64,000 nt of DNA, taken from the NCBI GenBank assembly GCA_019155185.1, contig CM032809.1, positions 7,584,621 to 7,648,620 on the forward strand. The letters are read 5' to 3'. Each line of letters begins with the position of its first letter. Position 1 is the first letter of the stretch. This DNA is from Beaufortia kweichowensis (taxonomy: Eukaryota; Chordata; Actinopteri; Cypriniformes; Gastromyzontidae). The translations under genes and the position numbers were made by a program. The notes below the pieces were generated by a model, which saw nothing but the letters and a program-made list of their open reading frames with translations, ran no database searches and was not told where the DNA came from. Below, one piece after another: positions 1 through 12,333 of this stretch.

Positions 1-770
1 AGAGGAATCCATAGAGAAGGTGATAAAGGACACAGAGTGCCTTTTCAAGTCCCGTGAGAAGGAATATCAAGAAACCATTGACCAAATAGAGGTAAAGGCC
101 CATGTGTGTGGGTTTGAAATGTACTTCATGGGCTTTTAAGGGAAGAAACAGAATCAGTTTTGTTATAAATTTCCAGGAATTCAAATCATGTGATTTCTGT
201 AGTTTTTTGGCTTTATGCAAATATGTTAAACATTTTAAAGAATATAATAGAAATAAGAATATATAAAAAATAATATATTTTTTATTGTAGTATAAAAATA
301 TAAACATTTATATAGACCCATCTATAATTGAGCTCCAAAAAACTTGTCATTTGTCAACGGTTGCTTTAAGTTGTTTGTTTCATGTTTGTTTCTGCAGCTG
401 GAGCTGGCGACGGCCAAGTCAGATATGAACCGGCATTTGCATGAGTATATGGAGATGTGCAGCATGAAAAGAGGCCTGGATGTGCAGATGGAGACGTGCA
501 GGCGATTAATCACTCAAAGTGGAGACAGGTACAAACACACTAAGTACAGTGCTTGATGCATAGCGTACCATCACACGCCAGTTGAAACTCATTACATGTC
601 CATTCCTTCACAGAAAATCCCCTCCTCTCGTCCCTGTGTCTGTGGAGGAGGGAGAGAATACAGGGAAAGAAAGAAAGAAAACTCCTGCTGCAAATTCTGA
701 CAACACTGAACCATATTGTGACACACAGTCAAACTCTGCTGTCCCGGACCAAACATGGAAAAAGTCTTAA
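1..770 (+). CDS. iffo1: IFFO1 (intermediate filament family orphan 1), 3' end only
   Basis: Three coding exons are visible: 2-91, 398-528 and 614-770. Each is bounded by ag/gt sites and the frame runs through to TAA at 768-770. The first exon encodes a charged heptad-like helix ending ETIDQIE. The second continues LELATAKSDMNRHLHEYMEM and runs to LITQSGDR, which I recognise as the very conserved end of the IFFO1 coil. The third encodes a variable Ser/Pro/Lys-rich tail that starts KSPPLVPV and ends WKKS. IFFO1 is a lamin-like intermediate-filament protein of the nuclear matrix. The head and most of the rod lie upstream of the window. Teleosts have duplicate iffo1 genes and I cannot tell which one this is. 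The adjacent VAMP gene repeats the IFFO1-VAMP1 neighbourhood of human 12p13. Confidence 0.85.
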
Positions 771-1200
771 GAGGCTCTTTATGTTGTTCTGGCACAGTAT
801 ACAAGTTAACAGATTACCTTCTGAAAGGCAAGTCATATTATTTGGTTTCACTAGCGCCCTCTATTGAAAGACACTATTAATTCACCTTCAAAAGGATCCA
901 TCGTGTGCTGTATGTAGCAGTATTTTTTTCTGACTAAAACATGAGGGCTGAGCACATTTCTAAGATTCAGATAAGCTAATGTATGAACAGTTTACTCTTT
1001 TGCAGACTTTAAAAACTTTCTTTTAGAGGTTTTTAACCTTGGATACTCCAAATTAAAGTAAGTTATTTGAAGCTGAATAAGCTAAATAAGCACTTGGCAG
1101 TTTATGCATCAGTTTCCCTTAATGCCAGCTGTGATAATTAATATTTAAATATTCATAGTCAAAATGCTTTATTTTTGGTTCAGCAAATAAACCAATTAAC
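771..1200 (+). terminator. iffo1 3' UTR and polyadenylation signal
   Basis: A canonical AATAAA lies at 1186-1191, about 420 bases after the iffo1 stop, followed by GT-rich sequence (gaggtgtgcaggtg near 1230). This is the most plausible cleavage site. Another AATAAA near 1600 is an alternative. Confidence 0.5.
851..866 (-). promoter_or_regulatory. CTCF-like motif A
   Basis: The minus strand reads CAATAGAGGGCGCTAG, which contains the AGAGGGCGC core typical of CTCF sites. It lies in the iffo1 3' UTR. This is a motif match only. Confidence 0.35.
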
Positions 1201-4190
1201 ACTTTAGCAAGGAATATGAGGTATAGTGAGGTGTGCAGGTGACTTATTTATTTTTTGCTATTTATTAAATATGTGTTGAAATGTAAAAGTTGGTCTTGCA
1301 TTTGGCTTTTTATTGTTAACTAGTTTTTGTTTGTGTGTCCCCTCTGAATGCCTCTTGTGCATTAGTCAAATGAATTTATTCAAGTGACTTCATTTGATTG
1401 ACTTTGTGAGGGCGAGTTAACAATAGTCATTAGTATTGTGCATTTGGCTCAAAACGCAGCCCAAATGGGAAGTGAAGTCAGTGTAAATAAACAACCAAAA
1501 CACATTGGTTGGTTAGGCCAAAAAATCAATATGCAGTGAGTCATTGTGCACTTATGATGATGCATAAGTGATGACTGTACATGAGCAGAACACTCAGTAA
1601 AAAATAAACCACCTTTACTTTTAAAATGTATGTATTAAAATTCTGTGTTTTCCAAAATACAGAGAAAACCATTAGGAGATTTGTCAAATATAGAGAAAAT
1701 GGTTTGCAAACATTTTCTAGTCTTTGGAACTTTGGAAGTTAAAAAAAAAAACAGGATTCAGTCTTGAAATTGCTGCTAACATAAATGTATTTGAATAGAA
1801 GCTTATTCTTAAGCTATTACTTATGAGTTTTTTTGATCTTGTGTATTGGTTTCTTTCTTTTTTTGTAATTTTCTGTGTTCAGTTTTTCAGTGTTGATAAT
1901 TTCTGGTAAAACATACTGTAACAGAAAAACTGTAAACATAATGTATAGATGCCTGAGATATATCAGGAGTCTAATTTTAGATGTTGTGTGATAGACTTCA
2001 AAAGTCTCCTGTACTGATACTTGAATATTGTTTTTGAAGAGTTTAATAGCTTTAATAACATCTGCTGATCATAAATAATTAATAATGAATGCTTAAAACT
2101 CTTAGATCTCATTACAGCAACAACAGATATGTTCTTATAGATGTAAACCATGGAAATGATCCTGTAATATTTCCATTTAGTAGACTATTGCCATGTCAAC
2201 AATGTACTTTTTGTTGTCATGAATGTAAGTATATAAACTGCGGTGTGCAACACGTCATTTGTTGCAATTTAAACTCATGGGCTTATATCATACATAGTCC
2301 CAGTTTGTAATATGTGGTGTTTAATGAATTCTGCTTTCAGCTGTCAATGCTGGGTCATTTTCAACCCATGTTTGGATTTAAAAAATAGCAAATTGTTGGG
2401 TTACAAATTAACCGTTGTTGAGTTGTTTTACCCCAAAATGCTTGATTGTTTTAACCCAAGGTGGACATTTTCACAGTTAAATGAAGTGCTGAATTTGTTG
2501 CTTTTTGACCCAACCATGGCTTAAAAATAACCCAGCATTTTTTAATGTTGTTGCAATGAAGGAAAGAAAAAGATATGTATCATATTTGGCAGAGTGCTAT
2601 GGGAATTTAAATACACATACTAAAACAAATTGCTTAAAATATTAAAATATAAAAATGTTATATAATAATATTATAACATATTATTGGTTTTGAAACGTAA
2701 TGTCAGCATTAAAGGATTTCCAAACTGTGCAGATGGAAAGATTTTTGTTGTGCAATAAAGTAATTGTTGGGCTATTACCTGTAACATTGAAATTTGTAAG
2801 AATAAAGTTGAATGTGGAAAAACTGTACTGATACATGTTGAGAAGGACAAATTGAAAATAAATTATTTTTAGTGAAAACATTCTCATTCATTGATCTTAT
2901 TTACATGGAGTGTACTCCAACCGTAGCTACTCTCAATGAAGTATATTTTATCAGTGGTGTAGTGTGACTATGTCTATAATTCCTGTAACTGTTTTACGTG
3001 CCATGATGTGATCCTGTATTGATTAGCTACAAACCCTTTTAAAAATGAATTGAAAACACAGAATGACCAGTGAACTGCAAACAAGCTAAACATATGTAAT
3101 TTTATACAGATATGGAAAAACATTTTCCACTACAAACTATTTCTGCTTTTTCTGAATTTAATATTTTTATGTATGTTTTCAGATAACATTATCATTATCT
3201 TTTTATTGTGTGAACCACTGACAACATTTCTTTAACAAGAAGACCCAAAAATACTGCAAAAAATAAGTCATATTAATGTTTAAACAACAAAATACATATG
3301 TTTTTACATGTAATTACAATCTAGTTCAAAAATTAATATTAGATGGATAAACCATAATTTTACATGGCTGCTTTTGTGTGTCTTGGCATGCTCTCAGTTG
3401 ACTTTGTCCTTCCTGCGGTGTCCTTTTGTTGGAACTCAAATTTTGAGTGATATTTAAATGAAATATATTTAAATAATTTAAATTAAGCTTAATTTTAATA
3501 TAAATTCCTGCATTCACATACTATTAGCTGGTATATAGTACATGACACAAGACGTTTTGCAATGTGTGCAATTTAAAACCAATATTACCAAAGTCTTTTC
3601 CATTGTTTCCACCTCATGCATCCCATTTGTTTATTGTGTGAGGTTGAGTTTAGTCATTATTGCTCAGCCCTGTATATATTTCTCTCATTTATTGGTGCTG
3701 TGAGCCATTACAGTGATGTTGTTACCACAGCGACCAAACTCTCTGTAGCACTTTGCTGATGTTTCTTATTGGCTGCGCTGCTTCTGTTGGTTATATCTGT
3801 GCAAATGCAGCCAAAACGACACTAACACTAACCTGCTTAATTTATCATAACGGTGCAAGAATATTCGCAATGCATTAAGGTCCTTGTGCAGTATGTGTTT
3901 TTAATGATTTTGCATTGCACCATGACCGAACTGCTTTAAACACGTCCGTAAATAGCTGTGTTGGGTATTGCATTGCTTTGAAAGTTATGTATTATTTAAT
4001 ATGTACAAATGCTGTTTTGTATTATAGAAGAAGGTCCGATGCAGCACTTCGGGTTTTGATGATGGTGATACAAGGCATTGCCTCTACACCCTTTTCTCGT
4101 GCTAAAATCCCAGATCTGTGAGGGGGTTGGAAGTGTAGCTACATTGTGCTCAACCACCGCAGTGCTGTCCCGTTAACATTACCGTGAGGG
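1200..4190. other. iffo1-vamp intergenic spacer
   Basis: AT-rich spacer. The ORFs here are short and none shows coding character. Apart from the inverted-repeat element at 2345-2546 I see no gene, RNA or further structured repeat. Toward the right end (about 4090-4440) base composition becomes more CpG-rich, approaching the vamp promoter. Confidence 0.6.
2345..2546. mobile_element. Short nonautonomous DNA transposon with 'aatgctgggt' inverted ends
   Basis: The left end reads aatgctgggtcattttcaaccc. The right end reads aaaaataacccagcatttttt, which is its reverse complement with few changes. About 200 bases lie between, with no coding capacity. Internal direct motifs (ttgggtt, aaccca) recur. 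The form is that of a small teleost MITE. The superfamily is not certain. Confidence 0.6.
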
Positions 4191-4198
4191 ACGGGAGG

Positions 4199-4199
4199 G

Positions 4200-4255
<56 letters not shown>
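4199..4255. repeat. (TG)n(AG)n compound microsatellite
   Basis: A run of TG dinucleotides passes directly into a run of AG dinucleotides. It sits upstream of the vamp first exon. Confidence 0.95.
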
Positions 4256-4258
<3 letters not shown>

Positions 4259-4771
4259 TCACTGCTCGTGATCTCTCGTTCTCACACCCTCCCCTCTTCA
4301 CTCGGACATACACAGACTTTAATGCGGACACGAGAGGACTGTTATTTTGTTAGTCCTGATCGTTTTAATCTGTCTGTATTCTAGAGTCGTGTCGTCATGC
4401 GCATGTCTCTCGGTTTACTGCGTATTCCAGCCGCCTAACAAAAGTTGCAAGCTGTCGTTTTAAATAAGCCACTGCGTATTTTTTTAAAAATCCGTTTCCA
4501 CGGGACATATAATCGCATCCAGTGTGAAAATCTGAGGAAAGGTTTTACACGACAGCCTGCGGACTGGATTTGTGTTTGGAGGCTTTAAGCGCCTGAAGCT
4601 CTTTCGGTAATGCAGCACTTTTTGTGATGACGCGGTACACGATCGCTTTACGCTTTCATTATCGGGGGGAAAATATTTTTTATATAATAATGTCGTTTTT
4701 ATGACAGGAAACAATTGTATTCTTTTGTGCGTACGGTTCTGTGCAATATTGGAAGTTTTGCTTTTGACTAC

Positions 4772-4821
<50 letters not shown>

Positions 4822-4884
4822 CTGCATCCTGCATCCTGCATCCTTGGTGACGACGATCTGTTTTATAAAGCACCTGCCAACAAA
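4256..4884 (+). promoter_or_regulatory. Probable vamp promoter and 5' UTR
   Basis: This stretch is richer in CpG than its surroundings (for example 4380-4440 and 4610-4670) and immediately precedes the split vamp start codon. It contains a (CT)n tract and three copies of gcatcctgcatcc-like sequence at about 4825-4845. No clear TATA box was found. The transcription start is not determinable from sequence alone. Confidence 0.4.
4775..4817. repeat. (CT)n microsatellite in probable vamp 5' UTR
   Basis: An uninterrupted CT dinucleotide tract starts about 110 bases before the vamp start codon. It probably lies within the transcribed leader. Confidence 0.9.
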
Positions 4885-7800
4885 ATGTAAGTATTATTTA
4901 AAGCAGTTATGCGGGTATGATAAAAAACAATAGAATTATTTACATTTTCAGTTGTTTTCAGTGTTTGTTAAGATGTATTAAATGGTTTTAAATAACTTTC
5001 TACCGTGCAGTTTCTAATAAGTTAATATTATCTACATCCTCTTTGCTATCTGTATCAGTTAGAGGTACATGTATGTGTCTGCGTTTGTTTTTTAAGACAG
5101 CCCGTTAATAGCACCGCAGCATCTCTTACAGGTTTACAGCTGATACGACATAAATTGCGTAGTTTTAGTGCTCTTGTGCGCCATCTGTCGGAATTCGGGT
5201 GCAGATGCACCTGCTTCAGCAAACATAAAACCCATCTGTTTCACAACGACTCGACTGTTGGAAGTGCATGCTATTAACTAATATAACTATTATTTGTATT
5301 TTACAGTTTTTATTTGACATCTATTAAGGTTTAATGATCTTTGCTTACATCATGGCCTGCTGCGTTCGGATGAGCTGACCTCATTTTATATAAAACAAAA
5401 TACTTACATTTAAAAAAGCATGGATGTGCATTGCTTTGTTTAGATTTTACAGTTTTGAGATTTTACACAGTCTCTGTATGATCTCCCAAACTTATGCCGT
5501 CTCACATCATAAACAAACCCTTGTCCCCACGTCCCTCAGGTCTGCCCCAGATGCCACTGCCCCCGGAGCTCCTGAAGGAGAGGGAGGAGCCCCTTCCCAA
5601 CCTCCCAACCTCACCAGCAACCGTCGTCTCCAACAGACACAGGCCCAAGTGGACGAGGTAAAAACCAGTGTTTTCATCATTAACAGTGCAAATACAATAC
5701 TGATAAACTATTTGGACGGAATAAAATTGTTTATTTCTGCTTCTTGCTTAAAAAAGCATGGGGCAGAAATAAACAACTAGAAATGCTTATTGTACATATT
5801 ATTTTATACAGATGAATACAAAGTTGTTGTTGTATTAGTGTTAGTTTTCATCATAGCAGTGAGGAATCAGAAAATATCAACAACAATAATAAATAGTGAT
5901 GTAAAATAGGCTAAATATAATTGCAGATGGCTGTAATGTAATCACAAAATCAAATGTTGAAACAACCATAGTGTGTATTACTACTATTGCTTTCAATGTC
6001 CATGGAAACATTCAGAAATTTTTAGAGTCACCGCTGAGTTTGGGTCCTTGTATTATATGTGTTTAGGTGGTGGACATCATGCGTGTGAATGTAGACAAGG
6101 TTCTGGAAAGAGATCAGAAGTTATCAGAACTGGACGACCGGGCGGATGCGCTGCAGGCCGGAGCATCACAGTTTGAGAGCAGCGCTGCGAAACTGAAAAA
6201 CAAGTATTGGTGGAAGAATGCTAAGGTAAGTTCTGGGAAATAAAATGCAATTGGGACCTATAAATCTAGTAATGAAGTATATTAACATTTTAATTTTTTG
6301 TGTAAAAATTTAAGTAGGACAGGTAAAATACAGAGCTGTGGATGGTGTAACAGACCAATAAGAATCAAGTATTCCAGAGGAACATGTTAGAACAATAGAT
6401 CATGTAGGAAGAGGCCTAAATTTACATTATTTCCCCCTAATTTATAAAACGCTATTAGAATAAATTGCTAATGGTATCTATAGTGGCTGTAATACTGCTA
6501 TCTTTAATTACTTTACATTGCCAGCACAAAGTGGTTTGTGATTCTGGATGGTTTGTGATGTAAAGCTGAGTCAACACTAATGCAGAACCATTCTCCTTTG
6601 AATATAACCCGAATGCATCTGAGCCCATAATTCACGGCGCTGGCCAACATTTGAGATATATTAGGCAAGTTGCAGTTCTGATGCAATCTTATGTACTGCA
6701 GTATGAGAGACGGTCCAGCTACACCCCAGACGTACATTACAGAAGAACACTGCTGCCATGAATTTTAAATGATCATCTTCTTTGGTTTTTTGCTCCCTTT
6801 CACATTTTATTTGGCTCTAAATGTATTTTCTACATCATTTATAATTGCATCATTTTTATATTCTAGATAGAAATTATAATCTGTAAAGTGATAGTAATTG
6901 GATTCTTGCTTTAAATGTGGAGACACTTATGTAGATGCGTTGTGGACATCTTGTACATCTACAATACTTCCTCTGGCTCTCGGTCAGCCTCACTTTCCAT
7001 ATTATATTTTTATCTCTCCATCCACCTATCTGTCAATCTATCCTTTAGAGGAAATTTATAAACTCCCCCACTTTCCGGACAGCATAAATTTATTACTCCC
7101 TTCCACCCCCACCGCCCACCCCAGATGGCCGAACAACTGCCCGTCCAATCAAATCTCTGTGGTGGGGTGGGGGAGGGGGCTCTTAGTCTCAATCTGGATT
7201 ACAGCATTTCAGGATTAAAACCCAGATGTGACATGTTATGTAATGCTCTCTAAACATTCTCTGTTCTGGAATTTTTTTCATCTTCAAATCTTCATCTTCA
7301 AAAAATGTTTAATCTTGAATTGTTTTCTTTTTTTAACATTTTTTTCAAAAAAATTTCATCTGTTTTTTTATCTTCAAAACATTTTTTTTCATCTTCAAAA
7401 AAAAAATTTTCCTCTTAAATTGTTCATCTTAAAATAATTTTTTTATTTTCAATTTTTTTCATCTTTATTTTTTTTCCCTTTTCATTTTTTTTTGTCTTTT
7501 TTCATCTTTAAAAATGTTTTCATTTTAGACATAATTTTCCTCTTAAAAAAAGGATTTCTTTTCATCTTCAAAGTTTTTTCATCTTGATTTTTTTTAAACA
7601 TTTCAAATATTTTTATAATCAAAAACAATTTTTTATCTTTACAAATTGTTTTCATCTTCCAAAATTTTCTCTTAAAACTTTTTTCTTTCTTCAAATCTTT
7701 GTAGCATCTTCAAGAAACGTTTTTACTTCCTCAATGAAATTTCATCTCGAAAAAATGTTTTCATCTTTACATTTTTTTCTTCTTAAATATTTTTTATCTT

Positions 7801-9139
7801 CGTAAAAAAAAAATGAAAAAACTTTTTTCAATCTTCAAAAAAAATATTTACATCTTAGTTTTTTAGTTTTTTTCATCTTCCAAATTTTTTTTCATCTTCA
7901 TTTTTTTCATTTTCAAATAACTTTTTTCCCTTCAAAATTTCTCTCTAAAAAAATTTCATCTTTAAAATTTTTTTTTCATCTTCCAAAAATAATGTTGCCT
8001 CTTAAAAAAAAAAAAAAATTTTCAAATTTTTTTATCATCTTCAGAAACATTTTTACTTCTTCAAAAAAATTTAATCTTAATTTTTTTCATCTTCAAAATT
8101 TTTTTGTCTTACAGTTCCATCTTCACAAAAAATGTTTATCTTTAAAAATGTTTTCATCTTCCAAAAAACTTTTCCTCTTAATTTTGTTTGAAGAAGTAAA
8201 ACGTTTCTTAAAGATTCAAAAATGTTTTTCATCCACGAAATGTAAAGTTTTTATGATCTGAAAAAAAATTTGTGTACAATTTTTTTTCATCTTCATTTTT
8301 TTGATCTTCAAAGAACATTCTTTTTCCCTTCAAAAGAAATTTCCATCTTCAAAAAAAAGGAAAACTTTCTCTCCAAAAAATCTTTTACATTTTTTTTTAC
8401 TTTCAAAAAAATGTTTTTCCTCTTAAATGTTCTTTTGTCTTCAAATGTTTTTATCATCTTCAGAAACATTTTTTCTTAAAAAAAATTTCATCTTGAAAAT
8501 TTACTTATGTTTGATATGGCATTTGTTATGTTCATTTGTTAGTCTAACACTTAAATGCCATTTGCTCAGAGGAAACAAAATTTGCCAAGAAATTTTCACA
8601 AACATCACAAACATAAAGAATGTTTGAAGATGAAAAACATTTTTGATGAAAATATTTTTTTAAGATTAAGATTTGAAGAGGGAAAAATTTTAAGAAGATG
8701 AGAAAAATGTTTGAAGACTTTTTTAAGGAGAAAAACATTTTAAAGAGGAAAAAAAGAGAATTTTTTTTCAAAAAAGTTCAGGGCTTTTGTAATGAACATG
8801 TAATATAAATTTAGTAAAATAGTTTTACATATCTGAAAAATATATACATAAAAATACATGTATTTATTCATTCTGTTATGTTTTTTTTATGAAATATGAT
8901 TACTTTAAGAAGAATCTGTTAGCTCTCTGTATTTAGTATTTTTCCTAAGATGATGGATTTTTTTTTAGATGATGATCATCATGGGCATTATTGGGGTCAT
9001 CATGATAGGTGTCGTTTTCAGTAAGTATATATTACTAAGATTTAAATGTTTTAACTTTTTTAATGTTTTCTTGCATCAGACTTTGGTACCCATATTAATC
9101 ACATCTTTCTCTTTGTCAACAGTGTACTTCTACTACTGA
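4885..9139 (+). CDS. vamp1: Synaptobrevin / VAMP1-2 type v-SNARE, complete
   Basis: Five coding exons: 4885-4886 (AT of the start codon), 5540-5657, 6067-6225, 8969-9020 and 9123-9139. Together they encode 115 residues. The start codon is split, AT|G, across intron 1. The N-terminus is a short Pro/Gly/Ala-rich segment (MSAPDATAPG...). The v-SNARE motif (about residues 28-88) follows, from NLTSNRRLQQTQAQVDEVVD through ADALQAGASQFESSAAK with its central zero-layer arginine. Then comes the Trp-Trp juxtamembrane KYWWKN, a C-terminal transmembrane helix (MMIIMGIIGVIMIGVVF) and a short MYFYY tail. The protein is the vesicle SNARE that pairs with syntaxin and SNAP-25 in exocytosis. The N-terminus resembles VAMP2 (PPNL, VDEV), but the neighbouring iffo1 argues for vamp1. 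Paralogue assignment is therefore moderate, while family assignment is near certain. Confidence 0.93.
5176..5191 (-). promoter_or_regulatory. CTCF-like motif B (vamp intron 1)
   Basis: The minus strand reads CCGACAGATGGCGCAC, a good match to the CCNNNAGRTGGCGC type of CTCF site. No occupancy is known. Confidence 0.4.
7265..8770. repeat. Degenerate T-rich minisatellite with inverted terminal arm (vamp intron 3)
   Basis: From about 7265 to 8500 the + strand is a diverged array of units like tttttcatcttcaaaa, tttcatcttc and cctcttaaaa. After an ordinary stretch at about 8505-8615 the same unit appears in reverse complement (tgtttgaagatgaaaaacat, aagatttgaagaggg, gatgagaaaaatgtttgaag) up to about 8770. 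The many short ORFs are low-complexity Phe/Lys artefacts. A long arm of one orientation facing a short inverted arm could fold into an imperfect hairpin in RNA or single-stranded DNA. Confidence 0.85.
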
Positions 9140-10700
9140 GCCTCTTCTGGGACACACAAGGACAGCAGACTCAGAGCCTGAGCTTTGTGTGAATTTGACT
9201 CCGCCCCTCCTTCTCTCCCCTCCAATGCCTTTCATTCAGTCCACAGTGTGTGTGTGCAGTCATTGACGCAGTGCCTCTCCCTCCTATTGTCCATCACTGC
9301 TTTCCTTTGCAACTCTCGACTGCTTTGCATCAGTGCCCGAGCTTACTCAAAAACTCTTTTGGTTTGGAATATCTGTGGTTTTGGATTTGAGAATGTATTG
9401 GTCCTTTCTAGGGCAAAAAAGGGTGATGCAATAATCTAGATTTTTAGATTTTTTAGTGTTGGTCCAAAAGAACCCATGAAAAACGAAATGAAAAAAGTCA
9501 GTTAAGACTGATTTGAGTTTGTAAAGTTTATGATGCCAAAGTGTATAATTTTACCAAACAACATTATTACAGTAACAAAATGCATTTGCAATAAGAAAAA
9601 TAAGTAATGTTGATTTAAAGCAAAATAATATTTGATTTTGTTGGTTGCATACAAAAATTAGCTTTCTAATTTTTCCCAGTTTTTACAAACAATCTACCTG
9701 ATACACCCTAAAAACCTGAACGATCTATGTAGAAGCAGAGACCAGTCATCATGTGTAATAAATAATTGTGTTATAAAGTGACAAAACATAATACACATGA
9801 TTCCAAAGGTTTACTAGAAAGGATGGAGAATGTTTAAAGATCATTGCCACTTTCTTTGTCAACCAAAAGATCAGCAAAATCACAAAAGAATAAAATTACA
9901 CGTTGTGTAAAGTGAAGTTACATTAGTTACCACAGTATTAAGAATTCACTAATAAGGATCCTTAGGTATTCTTGTGACGCCTTTATGCAAGCCATACATT
10001 GTGGATTTATTTAGTGATAAATAAAGTACTAACCTGTGTTTTGGTACACAATGCAGAACTGCAAAACTAGAAAAAATGTGTAAAATTAAGATAAAATTGT
10101 CACCGTGAAAATATTAAACCATGATATTTTTTGCGTTGAGTAAATATGGATTAAAAAGATTTATTTAAAAGTGTTTGTAAATATTTGGTGTGGGAACAGA
10201 TACCCCATCAGCACCGGAGTTACCAATGTTCAGGGATGCACCGCTGCATGCGTTTGTGTTTAATATGCATTAAATGGGCACTTTAACCACCATCATCATC
10301 ATCATTATAATGGTTGTAAGTTTGATAGATGACAGACGCAAGTTTCTCTTGAGCATTTTTCTAAGGTAATATGGACATATTGTCCAGCACCGAATGCAAG
10401 AAATTTGCTCTTTGTTGATGTTTACCATCTGGAATTTAATGCAAGATCATGTGTGCGTCAGTTATGCATTCATTCAAAATTGCAAACGTAATGAAGGGCA
10501 GTGAATGTCATTTCCCTGTTAGATTTCTGAAGACGTTCAGGAATGTAGTGTTTTATGCAAGCTACTCGTCTGTAAATACGTGCTGCAGAAATGCATTAAA
10601 TAACAGCTCCCTGAGCCAAGCTGCTAACTTCTGTGGTTCATTAAAGCATGTCTGCTTGCCCACCATGTGCTGATTCTAATAAAGTGATAATGCTGTTACT
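9140..10700 (+). terminator. vamp 3' UTR and polyadenylation signal
   Basis: The long 3' UTR follows TGA at 9137-9139. A canonical AATAAA lies at 10678-10683, followed by a T/GT-rich stretch (gttacttgtgttttctctgt). No other gene is visible between the stop and this site. Confidence 0.65.
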
Positions 10701-10886
10701 TGTGTTTTCTCTGTATTTTCATTTGAGAGTGGGTGTGGAACAGAAGATGCTAACATTCATCTTATCCAAATTAAAAATGTAACAGGTCTGTACTACAACA
10801 CAGATAAAAAGAACGAATTCATAAAGCTTTAATGCTGAATGAAATACACAATGTAAATGAATAAGTCACGGTTGAACAATGAATGT

Positions 10887-12333
10887 TTTATTTTTTTTCT
10901 AAATGCAAGATCTCACCTAAAACAATGTTATCAGCATCTACTGATAAATAAAAACAAGTAATAAAAGAAAGAATTAAGATCTACCATTAAAAGCAAGATG
11001 TCTATCTTTTTTTATACACAAATGAAGAGAAAACTGTTACAGAGGTTAACTAAAAACATTCATGACAGAGCGAATAAGAAATCTTGTATATGAAAGCTAT
11101 AACAGATACGAAATGAAAAGGACCGGTGAACCTGCCGTCAACGCAGAATTTGAGCGTATTCACATTTTGAAAACAACACAATGTCGTAAAAAAGAAACAA
11201 TCACAATATTTGAGCAAAATGACGTTCAGGATGGATGCCATAAACTAAGCACTCAGTTAACACCTACTGTACAGATGACCAAACTATTAGACAAAGATTT
11301 AATGACACAAAGCATAAAACTGTTTCACTGTAAAACACTGAATTTACTCTGATATTACTAACCTGATGATAAAAGGTTTATGATAAAAAATGCTTAAAAC
11401 CACTACAAAGCACTTTAAGGGATAGTTCACCCAAAAATGAAATACAGATTTGGTAAAAAACGAATTAAAATATACTCCATTATTTTATGAACGTCTTGAC
11501 CTGTGCCGCTTCTCTCCATTCTCCGTGTCTGAACTGCATCGATGACTGCGTCAAAACACCTGGAATATATGGCACGAGTTTAATGGAATTAGTTTGGAGG
11601 CGGTCACAATCCACTTGAATTGTAAACAGAATAACCAAAACAACAGTTTTAAGTTTCATAATTGGGTGAATTACCACTTTAACCACCATTCCCTTTAAGA
11701 AGCTGGAAATTTTCACAGCCATCAGTAAAACATTTGCCAGTGCAATTTGGACTTGATTTTATTTTTACATTCTGTGCGCACATACTATTGCTTTAAATTT
11801 ATTGGCACAAGCCTTTGGGTACAAATAAATTGTGGCTCTTTTAAAAAAAAAACTATAATCTTGTTGGATCCCAAAACAACTGGCTGCATACTTTTTCCAT
11901 TTTGCATGCTTAGATTATGCAATCAAAATATTTTACCATGCAAAAAAAGAAAAGCCAATAATTGTGTTCACTTCTGGGCAAACATTGGGAATAATAATTA
12001 GCTTAAGGAGGAAAAATCTGTGACCCTGTCTGTGAAAACCCAGCAAATTTTTGTGATTTACCGTTTTCTACATAATGTAAAGTGAAAATATAACCTTATA
12101 TTTTATAACCTATAAATATTATTATTATAAATATAACCTAATATATCGTGACGGAGTAATGACATGTCACAGACTGAAATCATAGATTGATATTTATAGA
12201 TGAAACTAATGCTTGTAATCTCACAGTTAGATTTTGAGACTTTAGCCTTGTTTTTCACAGACAGGGTCACAATTATACTCAACACAGTCTGACAGGCAAC
12301 ACCACACGTGTCAAAAAATATACAGAGCAAATT
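10887..12333 (-). terminator. Probable 3' UTR and polyA signal of the AT-hook gene
   Basis: On the minus strand AATAAA occurs at 10887-10892, about 1.44 kb after the AT-hook stop codon. Nearer alternatives exist near 11,755 and 11,797. This tail converges on the vamp polyA site at 10,683, leaving only about 200 bases between the two. The stretch also contains a fragment of the 'gatagttcacccaaaaatgaa' repeat at 11,419-11,442. Confidence 0.45.

Noticed and set aside
7228..8771. Several Phe/Lys-rich ORFs
   Set aside because: They come from the low-complexity T-rich minisatellite in the vamp intron.
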